From NCBI GenBank assembly GCA_004352715.1, contig SCFE01000038.1:1776061-1840060 (forward strand): a stretch of 64,000 nucleotides of DNA. The letters run 5' to 3'. A program made the translations under genes and the position numbers. The notes beneath the pieces were generated by a model. That model saw only the letters and a program-made list of their open reading frames with translations. It searched no databases and had not been told where the DNA came from. How positions within the stretch are numbered: the stretch's first letter is position 1; each line of letters begins with the position of its first letter. Below are positions 24,708 through 35,246 of this stretch, one piece after another. The DNA is from Hofstenia miamia. Taxonomy: Eukaryota; Xenacoelomorpha; Acoela.

Positions 24708-25660
24708 GGCTTAAGGGTTTAAGTGCTAAACCATCAGAGAACAAAGTTCCCTCTTCCTCATTAACTTTAGCTAATGAACTTCATAAACCTATTAAAAGAG
24801 ATTTCATATGACTTGTGATTGTAAATCATATAGATGAAATTTGGTGTGTTGATTTATTTAATATGCAAAAATTAAGCAGATGGAATAAGGGTTGTAAATA
24901 TTTGTTGATGGTTGTAGATGCATTTCAAATGTTGGATGGATTATTCTTCTAAAATATAAAACTAAACCTAATGTTAGAGATGTATTAAAATCAGTTTTTT
25001 AGGCCACAAATTACCCATGGGCAATGCAATTACTCTTAAGAATGAGAGAATTCTAACATTTCTATGCATTGATAAAGGAAAGACGTTTTATAACGAACAT
25101 GTTCATTAACTTCTTGATAAACATAGCATAAAGATGTACTCATCAGAAAATCTGGAAAAAAATTCATTTTTGAAAGATTAATTAGGGCAATTAAAAACAA
25201 AATGAAGACAGAATTTACAAAGCAGAAACATGAACAATATAATTCCTATAATTTTAAATGAATACAATAATATAAAACATGGCTCTATAAAAACTCCAAT
25301 TGAAGCTTCTAAAAAGAAGCATGAAGATGAAGTTTACAGCAATTTGTATAATGTACAGGTAAAGAAGTTTTGCTTTTGCCTAGAGCTATTTTTCAAATTT
25401 AGAATTAGTAAGTTCAAAGGAACTTTTTGATAAATGTTATACTCCTAATTAGGAAATATTTGTTATTGATAAAATAAAATATAGCAGACACATTGAAAGA
25501 TTTGGCTGATGAAAAATAAAAGGATCATTGCATAAAAAAGAATTACTGAAAGCTAATCAAGATATGTTTAGAAAGGAGGAAAATTTGAATTGCATTTGTT
25601 AAGTGATCAGGATATCCAGAGAAATGTAATAGTTGGATTAACCCACAAGCAAAAAATATA
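24708..25660 (+). pseudogene. Polinton DDE integrase with chromodomain, copy 2
   Basis: This copy repeats the integrase core described for 22867-23586 and continues beyond the point where copy 1 is cut. After the core, EIFVIDKIKYSRHIE and KELLKANQDMFRKEE (about 25450-25580) match the post-core region of known Polinton integrases. Bases 25575-25660 then encode AFVK-stop-SGYPEKCNSWINPQAKN. The W-x-G-Y-P...N-S-W-x-P pattern is the chromodomain common at the C-terminus of these integrases; the expected tryptophan codon TGG has become TGA. Chromodomains bind methylated histone tails and can steer integration. The gene is interrupted at 25660, where a mariner element is inserted a few codons from its expected end. 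Confidence 0.85.
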
Positions 25661-25728
25661 GATTGATCCTTCAAATGTTCGTTTTAAAATATTTGCAAAT
25701 TTATTTCAAATTTATATCAAATTTATAT

Positions 25729-25853
25729 CAAATTTAAACAAAATTAAATAATTTTTTTAATAAATATTTTTAATACGAACATTCTTTTATGAGAAAAATG
25801 TTTGTATTAAATATATTTATTAAAAAAAAATTATTTAATTTTGTTCAAATTTT
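25729..25853. repeat. Imperfect hairpin in the mariner 5' region
   Basis: Left arm about 25729-25793 and right arm about 25797-25853 are near reverse complements: CAAATTTAAACAAAATTAAA against its partner TTTAATTTTGTTCAAATTT, and TAATACGAACATT against AATGTTTGTATTA. The hairpin lies between the left TIR and the transposase start. It could be a small foldback insertion or an internal regulatory hairpin. Confidence 0.8.
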
Positions 25854-25904
25854 ATCGCTGTTTAAAGATGTATTAATTTAATTTAAAAACTCTATCATTT
25901 GGAT

Positions 25905-26874
25905 ATGGATATAAATTCGCGTGATATTAATTTGCTAGTTGAATTTCTAAAAAGAAATAACTTAAATGCAACGAAATCTAATGAAATTATTTGTACGGCA
26001 TTTGGAGAAAACATTGTGGGCCTCCACAGAGTTCAAGTTATTGCAAAAGAATTCTCAAAAGATGAAAAGATTGACTTTAAATGTAAAGATGTAAGTGGCC
26101 GCCCATCTACAGATAAACCACTAGAACAGAGGGAAGTGAACGAGGAAGAATTAACCAATAACAATGATTTTACATTGTGGGAGCTGGCCATCAAACATGA
26201 TGTATCATTCCATATCATTCGAGACAATGTCACAAAGATCTGAGATACTTATCTATTGGGAGCAAGTTGTTGCCCCATGTGTTATCTAACAACAATAAGG
26301 AAAACCGTGTGGAAGGATGCCAAGAAATCCCATGGTACTTGTCTACCTGAAAAGCATATAAAAATTTTATCATCATTGACGAAAAACAGTTTTTTGAATG
26401 ATCAGTTGGAAACTCAGCCACAAGACGTCAATGGGTGGCACCAGATGGTGAGTGATAAGCCTAAATTTGCCAGATGATGCATAATGGATAAAAAGCTTAT
26501 GGCCATGGTGGCCATTATATTTACTAGCTTAAGCTATGTAAAGGTTTTTCCAAGTGGTCTAACAATTGATTCAAATGTTTACATTGATTTCCTTGCTGAA
26601 GCCTTGCCTGCATTTGATTCTCACCAGCGAATTGCGTGATCTCGAATCCAAAAACATAAGACGTCTACATCACCCACCCTATTCGCCTGATGTCAATATG
26701 CTAGACCGGATGTTTTTTCCAAAGTGTGAAATGAGAAGAAACAAGATCAATTTTTATACCCCACAAGATGTTGAACTTTTCATCAAAGAATAGCGATGAA
26801 GTTATGAAATATGAATATGAAAAACTGCAATATCATTGCCAGGAAATCATTGACTGTGAAGGCGAATATGTATA
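25905..26874 (+). pseudogene. Tc1/mariner transposase, decayed
   Basis: From the ATG at 25905 the frame is open for about 113 codons and holds the two helix-turn-helix DNA-binding units, with the mariner linker SGRPSTDKPL around codon 66. After a stop at 26241 the rest is spread over frames. The first catalytic Asp lies in FIIIDEKQFFE (about 26375), followed in frame by SVGNSATRRQWVAPDGE. A later segment reads SNVYIDFLAEALPAF (about 26575). The HPPYSPDVNMLD block (about 26670-26705) carries the third catalytic position, followed by FPKCEMRRNKINFY. The C-terminus CQEIIDCEGEYV ends at 26874. The W-x-QDNAP-x-H block with the second Asp is not visible, so part of the catalytic core may be deleted. 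Confidence 0.85.
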
Positions 26875-26957
26875 ATTATGATTAATGTATTCTTGTAAAA
26901 TTTTCTTGTCTTGATCGAAATAAATTTGCAAATGCGAACAATTTTAAGGATCAATCC

Positions 26958-27139
26958 ATATATATAGGAATGAATGAAATTTATTTCATGACGAATTTAA
27001 CTTTGTTAAACACAGTTTAGTTTAACTATGTTAAACATGGTTTATTTCCTAAGCCTTTGTAAACATTTTATAGTTCTTAAAATATATAGAGGTACAAAAT
27101 ATATAGAACCACTATTTTTTGAAAATTTTTTCTAGACAA
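26958..27139. other. Polinton sequence after the mariner, non-coding
   Basis: Short AT-rich stretch between the mariner right end and the polymerase remnant. The motif TGTTAAACA occurs several times. No gene was seen. Confidence 0.4.
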
Positions 27140-28830
27140 TATTATAGAGAGATGAAACAAGAAAAAAATCACTTGTGAGGCTTTAAATATGGCAATTGTT
27201 GAGAAAAATTATAATGCACATTTTAAAGCTAAGAAACATTTAAAATGTAGAAGAGAATCATGATTTTACAATTAATGGATATACTTCAAAAGTTAAAATA
27301 AGTAAAAATTATGTTAATGCAATCACAAATAATAAAAGTGAATCAAATTCACCTGTGGTTAACTCTGTTAAACTTAATTTAATACCATTTACAGATATCA
27401 ATATATTGTTTACAAAAATATAAATAAAGCATTTTAATATAAACAACCAACCATTGAAATATAATGTTTCATTTTATGTAAAATTTACAAAGGGCATTAC
27501 AGATGTAGTAGTTTTTATTAATTGAAAATAAAAGAAATAAAAAATAAGAATTATGTAAATAATATTAGTATTTCTTAAAAATTAAAGCAAATTATTGATG
27601 ATTTTGAAAAATTAGAAGGATCAAACTGCATTTTCATTGGCGTGCATAGCATGAATATTAAAATGTAAAAAATTTCTTGTGGTTGAACATATATTAAATT
27701 ACCAATTAACTCTTCTTCAATTTTAAATATTTATAATGATGACAAGTGTTTTTTGTGGTTGACAATTGCAGCTCAACACCTTAGTCCTAACAATTAACAC
27801 AGAACATATGTTTATGAAAAACATCTAAATAAACACAATTTGAATGGAATTACATTCCCAATAACAATAAATTTAATTTAAAAATTGCTAGACAAAATGG
27901 AATAATAGTTAATGTTTATGAGCTAAAACTCAAGGATGAACTGAAACTGAAAGAAGAAAAGTATGATCTACTACATATTTGTTATTTTGATAAAAACACA
28001 ATTGATTTGGGTGTGTATGAAAATCACTTTGTTCTAAAAAGAACTTGAAATGTCTATCATAAAAAGATCTTAGTAAAAAATGCTTGCTAATGTGTAGAAA
28101 AAAGTAAACATATGAAAATCTTATTAGATTGTGTAGGAATGAGGAAACAATGCAATTTATTTTCCAAAATAAGACAAAATTAAGCTTAAAAAGTATCATT
28201 ATAAAATAGATGTTCCATTTAGAATATATGCAGATTTTGAATATTTACAATGACAAGATCAAGTTTGTCAAATGCAGGTTAGGAACAAACTATTACTGCA
28301 ATTCTTCTAGTGGTGAGAAAACTAAAATTTTATGTAATCAATTACCTATTGCTGTTGTATTATACTTAAAATCTAATATTCCTGAACTGTAAATCAAAAT
28401 ACTTCTATTATTTTGGAAAAGAGAGTGTTGAAGTATAAAGTTTTTGGATTCATCATTAAAAAAAATTGCATAGAAACAGATAAAGCTTCTGTTGCTAGCA
28501 ATTATACATTGCAAAATAAAAAACATATGCAAAAAAACACCATTATCACCATTTGATGATAAAAAGTATTACGTAAATAATTTACAAAGTATTCCACATG
28601 GATATAAATTTTCATATTATGTAAAACTATGTTGTAAATTCTGCAGATTAGAGTGGTTGCATACATGGAAGTGATTGTCTGTGAAATGGAAAATATTAAT
28701 AAATGCATGTTTTGAATTTTAAAATCAAGAGGAAAGTTGTAAAAAATTTATGAAAAAATGATAAATTTAAGGTTGTTTGATATACACTTCTCAGTTTTTA
28801 ATACTATTGCTGCTAATGAGCCTATAGCTG
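27140..28830 (+). pseudogene. Protein-primed family B DNA polymerase, N-terminal part (Polinton)
   Basis: The rightward broken frames follow the N-terminal order of Polinton polymerases: FEKLEGSNCIFIGVHSMNIK (about 27610), YIKLPINSSSILNIYNDDKC (about 27690), NGITFPITI with ARQNGIIVNVYELK (about 27850-27930), a GVYENHFVLKR segment (about 28010), HMKILLDCVGMRKQ (about 28110), and VPFRIYADFEYLQ at about 28212-28250. The last is the Exo I motif (D-x-E) of the proofreading exonuclease. A segment SIPHGYKFSYYVK (about 28590) continues a little further. The polymerase palm motifs are absent, so the gene is truncated after the exonuclease entry. There are many stops and frameshifts. A related inverted scrap lies at 9070-9390. 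Confidence 0.8.
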
Positions 28831-30056
28831 TTTAAGGGGTTTTGAAGTCTTCACTTTCATTCTAATCTTCTGGATAGGTTTCACGAAAGCTATCAAATGC
28901 ACTCAGAAACAACCTTCTACTGCTTCTGGCTACAAAAACAGTAAGCCTTATTGTTGTCCTATTCAGTTGAACTCATTTCAGTGCTTCATCTCTTTAACTA
29001 ACCATTAAAAAATTCAACACTTTCACCGTTGTTCAGCCAAATTTAAATCAGAATACAGCAAACTGAGAAAAATCAGTTCCTCTGGAAGATAAAACAAATT
29101 GCCTAAATTCTTACAAATTCTTGCTTTTTGAATTTAACGTTGAGGATAAGAATAAAGCAAATGAAGTGGTTTCAAGTAATGTTTAGCTACCTGCAGAGCA
29201 AGTAGCGCCAAGTATTAAACTTTAATATCAATCTTTGCTAAAACAGTTGTCGATATCTCACAATCCATTGACCTCCGGGATTTCAAGGTTGAAATGGAAT
29301 CAAAATAGCCTAATTTAGGATCTGTATTTGGATTTCAGCATCTAACATGCTTGATGAAGGAGATAGGGCCAAGTGTTCTAAGTTTCTTGGGATGAGGTGA
29401 TTCGCCCCCAAAAAATGAACTTCTCCTGTTCACTACGTTTAAATAAGTAATATCACGGAGAAATTAAAAATTTTATAAAATAAAGTTACCTTTGATTACT
29501 GCTATTTAAGTAATTTATAAGAATAGATTCCCAATCTTCCAGCAATTGACCAAAGGATTTCTATTTGTGAATGACAGATATTGGTGGTTTTGAAATTTGT
29601 CTTTGCAATCGTTGTGATGCTTCATGTATATGTAGAGACAAAATGCTTGCCTACCAGGGGAATTCTTGCCACTTCAATGCACAATTAGGTGTGACAAATA
29701 TATAAATGCACATACATAAAAACATTTTAAGCATAAATTAAATTAATTGAATTAATTCACATTTTCAAAAATACTTAATGAAATTGAATATATGGATGCA
29801 CAATTTCTGCATTTTAAGAGGATGCACAGTCATTCCTAATTCTATGCTAAGAGCTAAAGATAATTCCTAAAAGTACTTATGTTACGTCACAACTGTTTTA
29901 AAAAAATAGTATATTTAAAATGTTTATTTCAAATATTTCAAGATCTTACACTCATAATTTTTTCGTGAAATGGAAACACTTCAAAGGTTCAAACGCAAAA
30001 CTTTGGGAAATTTATAAATAAGGGCCACCCTAAAAAATAAATAAACAAATAATAAT
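28831..30056. other. No gene seen
   Basis: Beyond the polymerase remnant there is no recognisable coding sequence. If the Polinton had a terminal inverted repeat on this side, I cannot identify it by eye. Near 30021-30033 AGGGCCACCCT borders a TA microsatellite (30057-30074), mirroring 8857-8868. Confidence 0.4.
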
Positions 30057-30399
30057 TATATATATATATATATAGAAGCAATAGTGCTGAGGTTAATATT
30101 TAACTGGGTTTGATTTACTAAATCACCTTCAGATATACAAAATTTGTGTCATTGATCTCTTAAAGAACTTGCCAGGATTTTCAAAAAATTTATTCCCGAA
30201 GTCGAATTTTCAATAATTGTGTCTATTTCAAACACGTTTTACACCAAAACCTATTAATCTATAAAACCATGTACGATGATTTATTGCTGACTAAGCCTCC
30301 TTGTTTAAATCGTGCTATTTAACTTTGTTGTAAAGCATGTAATGAATTATCACACAACACATATTTTGAAGCAAATCAATTTAGTTTTCCTCCACTTAG

Positions 30400-31700
30400 T
30401 GATGTGCAATTAAAATGATTCAAATTTCTTGAGATACTCCCGAATTCCAGCGTGCATTGCATATCTTTGGTAGTGTCTGAACATAAATCTTAGGAAACTT
30501 AGTAGTATCTCACAGTCAATACTAAGTGATATAAGAAAGCGCATATCATCTTCCCCAAACAACATTTTCAAAATCCATATCTTCTCTAGAATTATCAAAA
30601 TCTAATTGGAGTTGTTCATAATTTTTTGAACACGTTTTATAAATCCATAACATATATTCGGGCTGCTAGTACTACCTCCAAATCCATGCAGTGCCTTAAC
30701 GCAAGGTTGAGTACATGATGCTGACATCACCTAAATAGAAACTTCTTAATTTTCATGCTTTCCATGTTTTTCTGAATTATTGTAACAACTCCTTTAGATT
30801 TGCTTTTGTTTTTATTTGTTGTGTCAGATATAACAACATCGATTGAATTCCATAAATCATACTCTTCTAGGGTTGAAGTTATGGCATCCAATATTGTTTC
30901 TGCTATCTGGTTTTCTAAAATTAAGACTTTTAGAAGTACTTCTCGTAAAGAGTTTTTAGCACAACAACCCGTTGCTCAATACCATCAATTCTTTTACCAT
31001 CAAATTGTAATGCCCACTTTTCAATTTTATGATCCATTTTCAATTGCATTTCCTGATTAATTGCTCTTGAGATAACGGCTTTTTGTATACCAGTACGACT
31101 TGGAGTTGCAATATAAATTCCTTCATCAGCTAAGACTTTGCATACCTTAGAAGATTTCTTTATACTTAATCTGGACTTGTCAATAAGAGTGACTGCAGCA
31201 CTTGTGTTTTGTATTTCCTTTTTTTCTCAATTATCCGTAATGGTGGAGTATATAGGGTATTGTTATCACTAATTTCATTACTGATCTCAAAAGTTCATGC
31301 CTTTCTACAGTGATATCTCATTGAAAACCATTTGCAGGGCCTCTTATTTTTGCTCTCATAGCTTTAATTTCACAAATTTTATTAGGATGTAATCGGCGTT
31401 TTGAAGTGACATAGCCTACCGTTTCTTTTTGAAAAAATACCAATTTTGTCTCCTGAGCTCTACCAGAATCCATCGGCTTTAGGAATTGACAATTCATTAA
31501 TAATGGAAAAATTAAATTTCTTCCATATTTGTATAAGGTCTTGTACAATAAATTTAATGCGTTGAGTTAGAATCCTCGACAACTCATCTAGAGACTTTTG
31601 GAGGCTATTTTTTCTACTCGTTTTTTACTTTTCAAAGTGCGTCAGGTTATTTTTCCAAATTTCTTTTGATCTTCCTGTACTGCGCGAATTTTTAGACATA
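30400..31700 (-). pseudogene. Transposase-like gene remnant (hAT-like DDE type)
   Basis: Read leftward, conserved blocks appear in several frames: NNTLYTPPLRIIEKK (about 31255-31210), TLIDKSRLSIKKSSKVCKVL and GIYIATPSRTGIQKAVISRA (about 31190-31060), KWALQFDGKRIDGIEQRVV (about 31020-30965), IDVVISDTTNKNKSKSKGVV (about 30840-30785), CQHHVLNLALRHCMDLE (about 30725-30675), and KICNARWNS (about 30450). The order H/QFDGK, then SDTT-N, then C-x-HH, then ARW is that of a transposase-like family common in invertebrate genomes. The C-x2-H-x-LNL block recalls the hAT core. Frameshifts and stops are numerous. The exact family name is uncertain. Confidence 0.55.
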
Positions 31701-31856
31701 AATTCAATCCCTAAAAACGATTATTACATTAGACATAATAAATAACCTTTTAAATGAAATATTTGAAGTTGTAAATATTTACTTTAACACATGTAAAACG
31801 TAGGTCTGGTAGAGCACGTAGACTGCGACCAGAGTTGGAACCAGTCATGTTTTCGN

Positions 31857-32866
31857 ACTATATAAAGATCAAACAAAAAAATTGATTGATATCAATTTTA
31901 GTATATAGCAGAAATTTTTGGGTCGCGATCGAATTTAAATGGTCATTCTAGGGAATGCCAAATTTATAAAAAAATAGAAGAGAAACCCATATAATAACGC
32001 TGTTTATTTGTATCAAATGTTAAGAGATTCATGTTAAACAGCTTTTTACCAATATATTGCATAAGCAAACAATTACATAATTTTCTGCAAGCAATTACGT
32101 TTTGCGTGAAGACCAGATTCCNCCGGTTAAGCTTTTTCTCACTTGGCTGTAACCGGCTGGTCAACTAATCTATTTTCCCAGGATTTTGACCGGGACCCAA
32201 AATTTGATATTTGCGACACAATGGGACACTTTCTTAAAGCTAAGGGCAAAGACACAGCAATTTAGTGACTAAGAAAGTCATATTCTCATATTGCAATATT
32301 TCTCAAATTTGCAAAGTATGCAAATAATCAGTAAAGATTAAAAGTCTGGATAAGTTTGTTAAATCTTGCTCTTTTCAAGATCACAAATGCCTTAGCGGCA
32401 TCTCTTTTTAAAAGAGTACCATTTTCACTAAAAAAATGTCCTGCCGAGGANTATATCAAAACAGCGAAATGTGTCATAAAAAGGAAAGAGCATTTAATGT
32501 CTATGATGTGCTAGTGACGTTTAGTTATCCCCCCCCCAATTTTAATCCATTATTATTACATTTTATAATGTTGTTATTACATTAAATGTGTTGTAGTTTT
32601 TTTGTAGTTTTTATTACTGATTACATGTAAACACATAATGAACCTTTCTTCCAGATAGACAGAATATTATACAGTCTAATCCAGTTCTATAGATGTCATA
32701 AGCAGGCTGCACTGCCACCCACCCTATCAGGTCTGCACTGCCAATAGTAGTCGGCTGAGAGTAGCACCCAACTCTATAAAGTACCTGATCTCATATGCCA
32801 GTGTAATTTGGAAAGGGAAATTTGAACCATGATCCTATGCCATGAAATCACATACATATTTTCGGC
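31857..32866. repeat. Patchwork of three repeat pieces joined by single n
   Basis: 31857-32121 copies 16756-17028. 32123-32450 copies 32880-33217, just downstream. 32452-32866 copies 17466-17870. Junctions at 31856, 32122 and 32451 are single n. Each copy differs from its source by a few bases, so they are distinct family members. The order was built by the scaffolder and should not be read as genomic structure. Confidence 0.9.
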
Positions 32867-33094
32867 TGACCTGACTGGACCGGTTAAGCTTTTTCTCACT
32901 CGGCTGTAACCGGCCGGTGAACTAGTCTATTTTCCCAGAATTTTGACCGGTTTTGACCGGGACCCAAAATTTGATATTTGCGACACCATGGGACACTTTC
33001 TTAAAGCTAAGGACAAAGACACAGCAATTTAGTGACTAAGAAAGTCATATTCTCAAATTGCAATATTTCTCAAATTTGCAAAGTATGCAAATAA

Positions 33095-33308
33095 TCAGTA
33101 AAGAATAAAAGTCTGGATAAGTTTGTTAAATCTTGCTCTTTTCAAGATCACAAATGCCTTAACGGCATCTCTTTTTAAAAGAGTACCATTTTCACTAAAA
33201 AAATGTCCTGCCGAGGAGATCTTGAGCTCAGACTTGGCCATTGAGGCTGATATCACGAATATTTCCAGGCAATTATTCGGCCGAGATGTAGAAACTGACA
33301 TAATTTAA
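33095..33308 (-). pseudogene. Possible hAT C-terminal dimerisation fragment
   Basis: The leftward frame contains NNCLEIFVISASMAKSEL, then SSAGHFFSENGTLLKRDAVK and AFVILKRARFNKL. This resembles the end of hAT transposases, where an I-P-A-S-x-A-x-S-E-R-x-F-S-x-A-G block is followed by R-x-x-L and V-x-x-LVFL. The key SER is degraded to SEL. Just beyond it, 32880-32960 is rich in CCGG and GACCGGGACCC tracts like those beside the hAT remnant at 15240-15310. A partial copy is in 32340-32450. The call rests on a short match. Confidence 0.45.
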
Positions 33309-34154
33309 AATATGCTTTTACCGACCAATGTTGACTGGTGAGAGGGCCAAGTCAGTGTGCAATTCTGTCTTTGCATTTTAAAATGAAAAGGACTTTCAAA
33401 ATAATGATCAACAATTTTGGTATTATGTGCATGCATAGTCTTAAATTATCATGATCTCACTCCTCAAAGTCTTTATGGTTACCATGCGTTCTTTATCATT
33501 TTAGCTTACACTTTCCTAAGTAATAGCTGTTAGAGAGAGAGAGAGAGAAAGAGAGAATATCAGAAGCAAAGGCACTTTATGCAAATTCAACTCCGGGATT
33601 AATCAGTGGTCGTTTGAAACATATATTTTATAATAGTCAACCACCACCATAATCTTAGGAGTACTGGTACTGAGATAATAACCGTGTGCTTCAGATATGC
33701 TCGCAGTTCTCATTCGAGCTCTGACTGCGACTTCCTTAACCTGGTATCTGTGGAAGAAATTAAAAAACCAACCAGATGTGCATTGCAATGAAAAGCATTT
33801 TAATTGCAGTTACTTTCTCGTTATGCCAATTATCTTTTTACCTGCACAAACACAATACTACTTTAGTTTGTACGTATTTTAATTAAACTAAAAAATAATC
33901 AATTTGCACTGTATGTATAATTGAAAACCAAACTAACACTTAAACAAGTTTATATACATACAAAAATAATTATTAAAATAAATAATTTTAATGTGAAATC
34001 ATGACATGTATTCATTCTGCAAATCGTTTTTTAAAAGAAAGCGTGATGTTTTTTTCTAAAAACCAGAACTATTCTATATTTTGAAGTGTATGCAAAAAAC
34101 CTCAACATAAAATATCCCATGGTGATTATTAAAATTTGAAAAAATTAAAATAGT

Positions 34155-34189
<35 letters not shown>

Positions 34190-34562
34190 GATGTGGGAAT
34201 TGAGCTTTTTCAATGCCGCACTCAGTCGTCAAAAACTACTTTCTTAACCATGTCTAGCTGTACTAGAAAATATTTATCCGTGCCCTAGATTGAAATTTTG
34301 TTTGCTGTTACTAAGTAACTTTAAAATGTTCAATAAACTGGGAGAACAAAGCTTACGTTCACGACATGTAAAATTTTGTAAAATTTTGTAGGATAAGTGG
34401 CACAATTTAATATTATGATAATCATAAAAATTAATTTCAGATAAATATATTTCATTATTTCACAAATTTTTGAATAGCAAAAGATTAAGTTAATGTCTTC
34501 ATGTAAGAGTTGGCATTGTTTCTTTAACCCAATTTGATAATCAATATAGGTCTAGAACACAA
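33309..34562. other. Intergenic; GA and TA microsatellites
   Basis: No supported gene. A GAGA run lies at 33532-33556 and a TA run at 34164-34187. AAATTTTGTA is duplicated back to back around 34370-34390. The last 100 bases before 34563 should contain the promoter of the PLAT gene, but I see no clear TATA box at a canonical distance. Confidence 0.5.
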
Positions 34563-35246
34563 ATGGCTCGATATCTAGATGTTATTTTAGCATTCAAGTG
34601 CATTTATTTGCCCTTCATTCTCAGCTCTCGTTGCCAAAGATTGAACGAGTTCTGCAATGTAAGCTCTTGCTGCACATTCATTAATGATATCCACTGTCGG
34701 GAAGGCATATGCACTCCATGTGCAAGCACATGCAACACTGATCGCGATTGTTGTGGGTACATGACAGAAAATTATGTTTCATGTATAGATCGAAAATGCC
34801 AAACAAACTCAATGGTTTATAGAATTGGATTTTATACCTCTAACACATATTTCGCAGGAACCGATTGTGATGTCATAGTACATCTTGAAGGTACTGCATG
34901 GCAGGTTAGTTTTTACACATCGGATCCTAAAAATAATTTGTTTGAGACTAACTCTTTGAATGTATTCAGCGTAATGGAATATCCAATTGGTCAGTTAAAG
35001 AGAATTCAGGTGACTCTAATGGACAGTGCTTCATGTGGATATACTGGTGATTGGAACCTTGGCTTTGTAATAGTTTCTTATTACAGATATTTTTACTGGT
35101 TAAATGCTGAAAAGTTGCTAAGGCCGTCAGAGAGTGTGTATTTAAGCATTAGTAAGAACTGCATCCCATTTGGTAAACTGAATAATGGTTTTGGTAGTTA
35201 TGAGTGCTGCTCTCACAGATCAAGCAATTTCATTTGCATGAAATAA
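34563..35246 (+). CDS. Secreted protein: two knottin/colipase-like Cys modules plus PLAT domain
   Basis: Intact 227-residue single-exon frame with an ATG start. Residues 1-22 form a hydrophobic signal peptide (VILAFKCIYLPFILSS). Residues 24-79 hold twelve cysteines in two groups of six, each with the order C-C-CC-C-C: C24, C31, C36-C37, C45, C50 and C53, C57, C63-C64, C74, C79. That spacing suits cystine-knot or colipase/Dickkopf-type folds. Residues 86-175 fit a PLAT/LH2 beta-sandwich: YRIGFYTS, AGTDCDVIVHLEG, the SLNVFSV turn, QLKRIQVTLMD and TGDWNLGFVIV. PLAT domains bind lipids or partner proteins. The C-terminal 50 residues add further cysteines (NC, ECC, IC). No membrane anchor is seen. 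Function is unknown; knottin spacing also occurs in venom peptides and protease inhibitors, so a toxin, an inhibitor and a lipid-interaction role are all open. The stop overlaps an AATAAA. Confidence 0.8.
   Translation: MARYLDVILAFKCIYLPFILSSRCQRLNEFCNVSSCCTFINDIHCREGICTPCASTCNTDRDCCGYMTENYVSCIDRKCQTNSMVYRIGFYTSNTYFAGTDCDVIVHLEGTAWQVSFYTSDPKNNLFETNSLNVFSVMEYPIGQLKRIQVTLMDSASCGYTGDWNLGFVIVSYYRYFYWLNAEKLLRPSESVYLSISKNCIPFGKLNNGFGSYECCSHRSSNFICMK

Larger units (their letters stand above)
21747..25427. repeat. 1,840-bp duplication split by n (23587)
   Basis: Bases 21747-23586 recur at 23588-25427 with only one or two substitutions noticed (for example GAATTAGG against GACTTAGG, and AATAAGTG against AATAAGGG). 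The repeated unit carries ATPase, PLA2 and integrase remnants. Near identity across old, broken genes and a single n at the junction mean the duplication is most likely an assembly effect (two haplotypes or unmerged contig ends). Confidence 0.9.
25661..26957 (+). mobile_element. Tc1/mariner-superfamily element, about 1.3 kb, nested
   Basis: The left end GATTGATCCTTCAAATGTTCG (25661) and the reverse complement of the right end, GATTGATCCTTAAAATTGTTCG (ending at 26956-26957), form imperfect terminal inverted repeats. A TA dinucleotide lies on each side, as expected for the TA target duplication of this superfamily. The length of about 1,297 bases is typical of mariner. The transposase gene (25905-26874) is broken. 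The insertion lies inside the integrase gene of the older Polinton, which dates it after the Polinton. Confidence 0.9.

Noticed and set aside
21747-25427. True tandem duplication of the Polinton core as a regulatory or structural novelty
   Set aside because: Near-perfect identity of old broken genes with a single n at the junction is better explained by assembly.
30021-30074. AGGGCCACCCT beside a TA run as a transposon terminus
   Set aside because: Only one matching site (near 8857) was found and no target duplication is visible; kept only as a weak clue in a finding.
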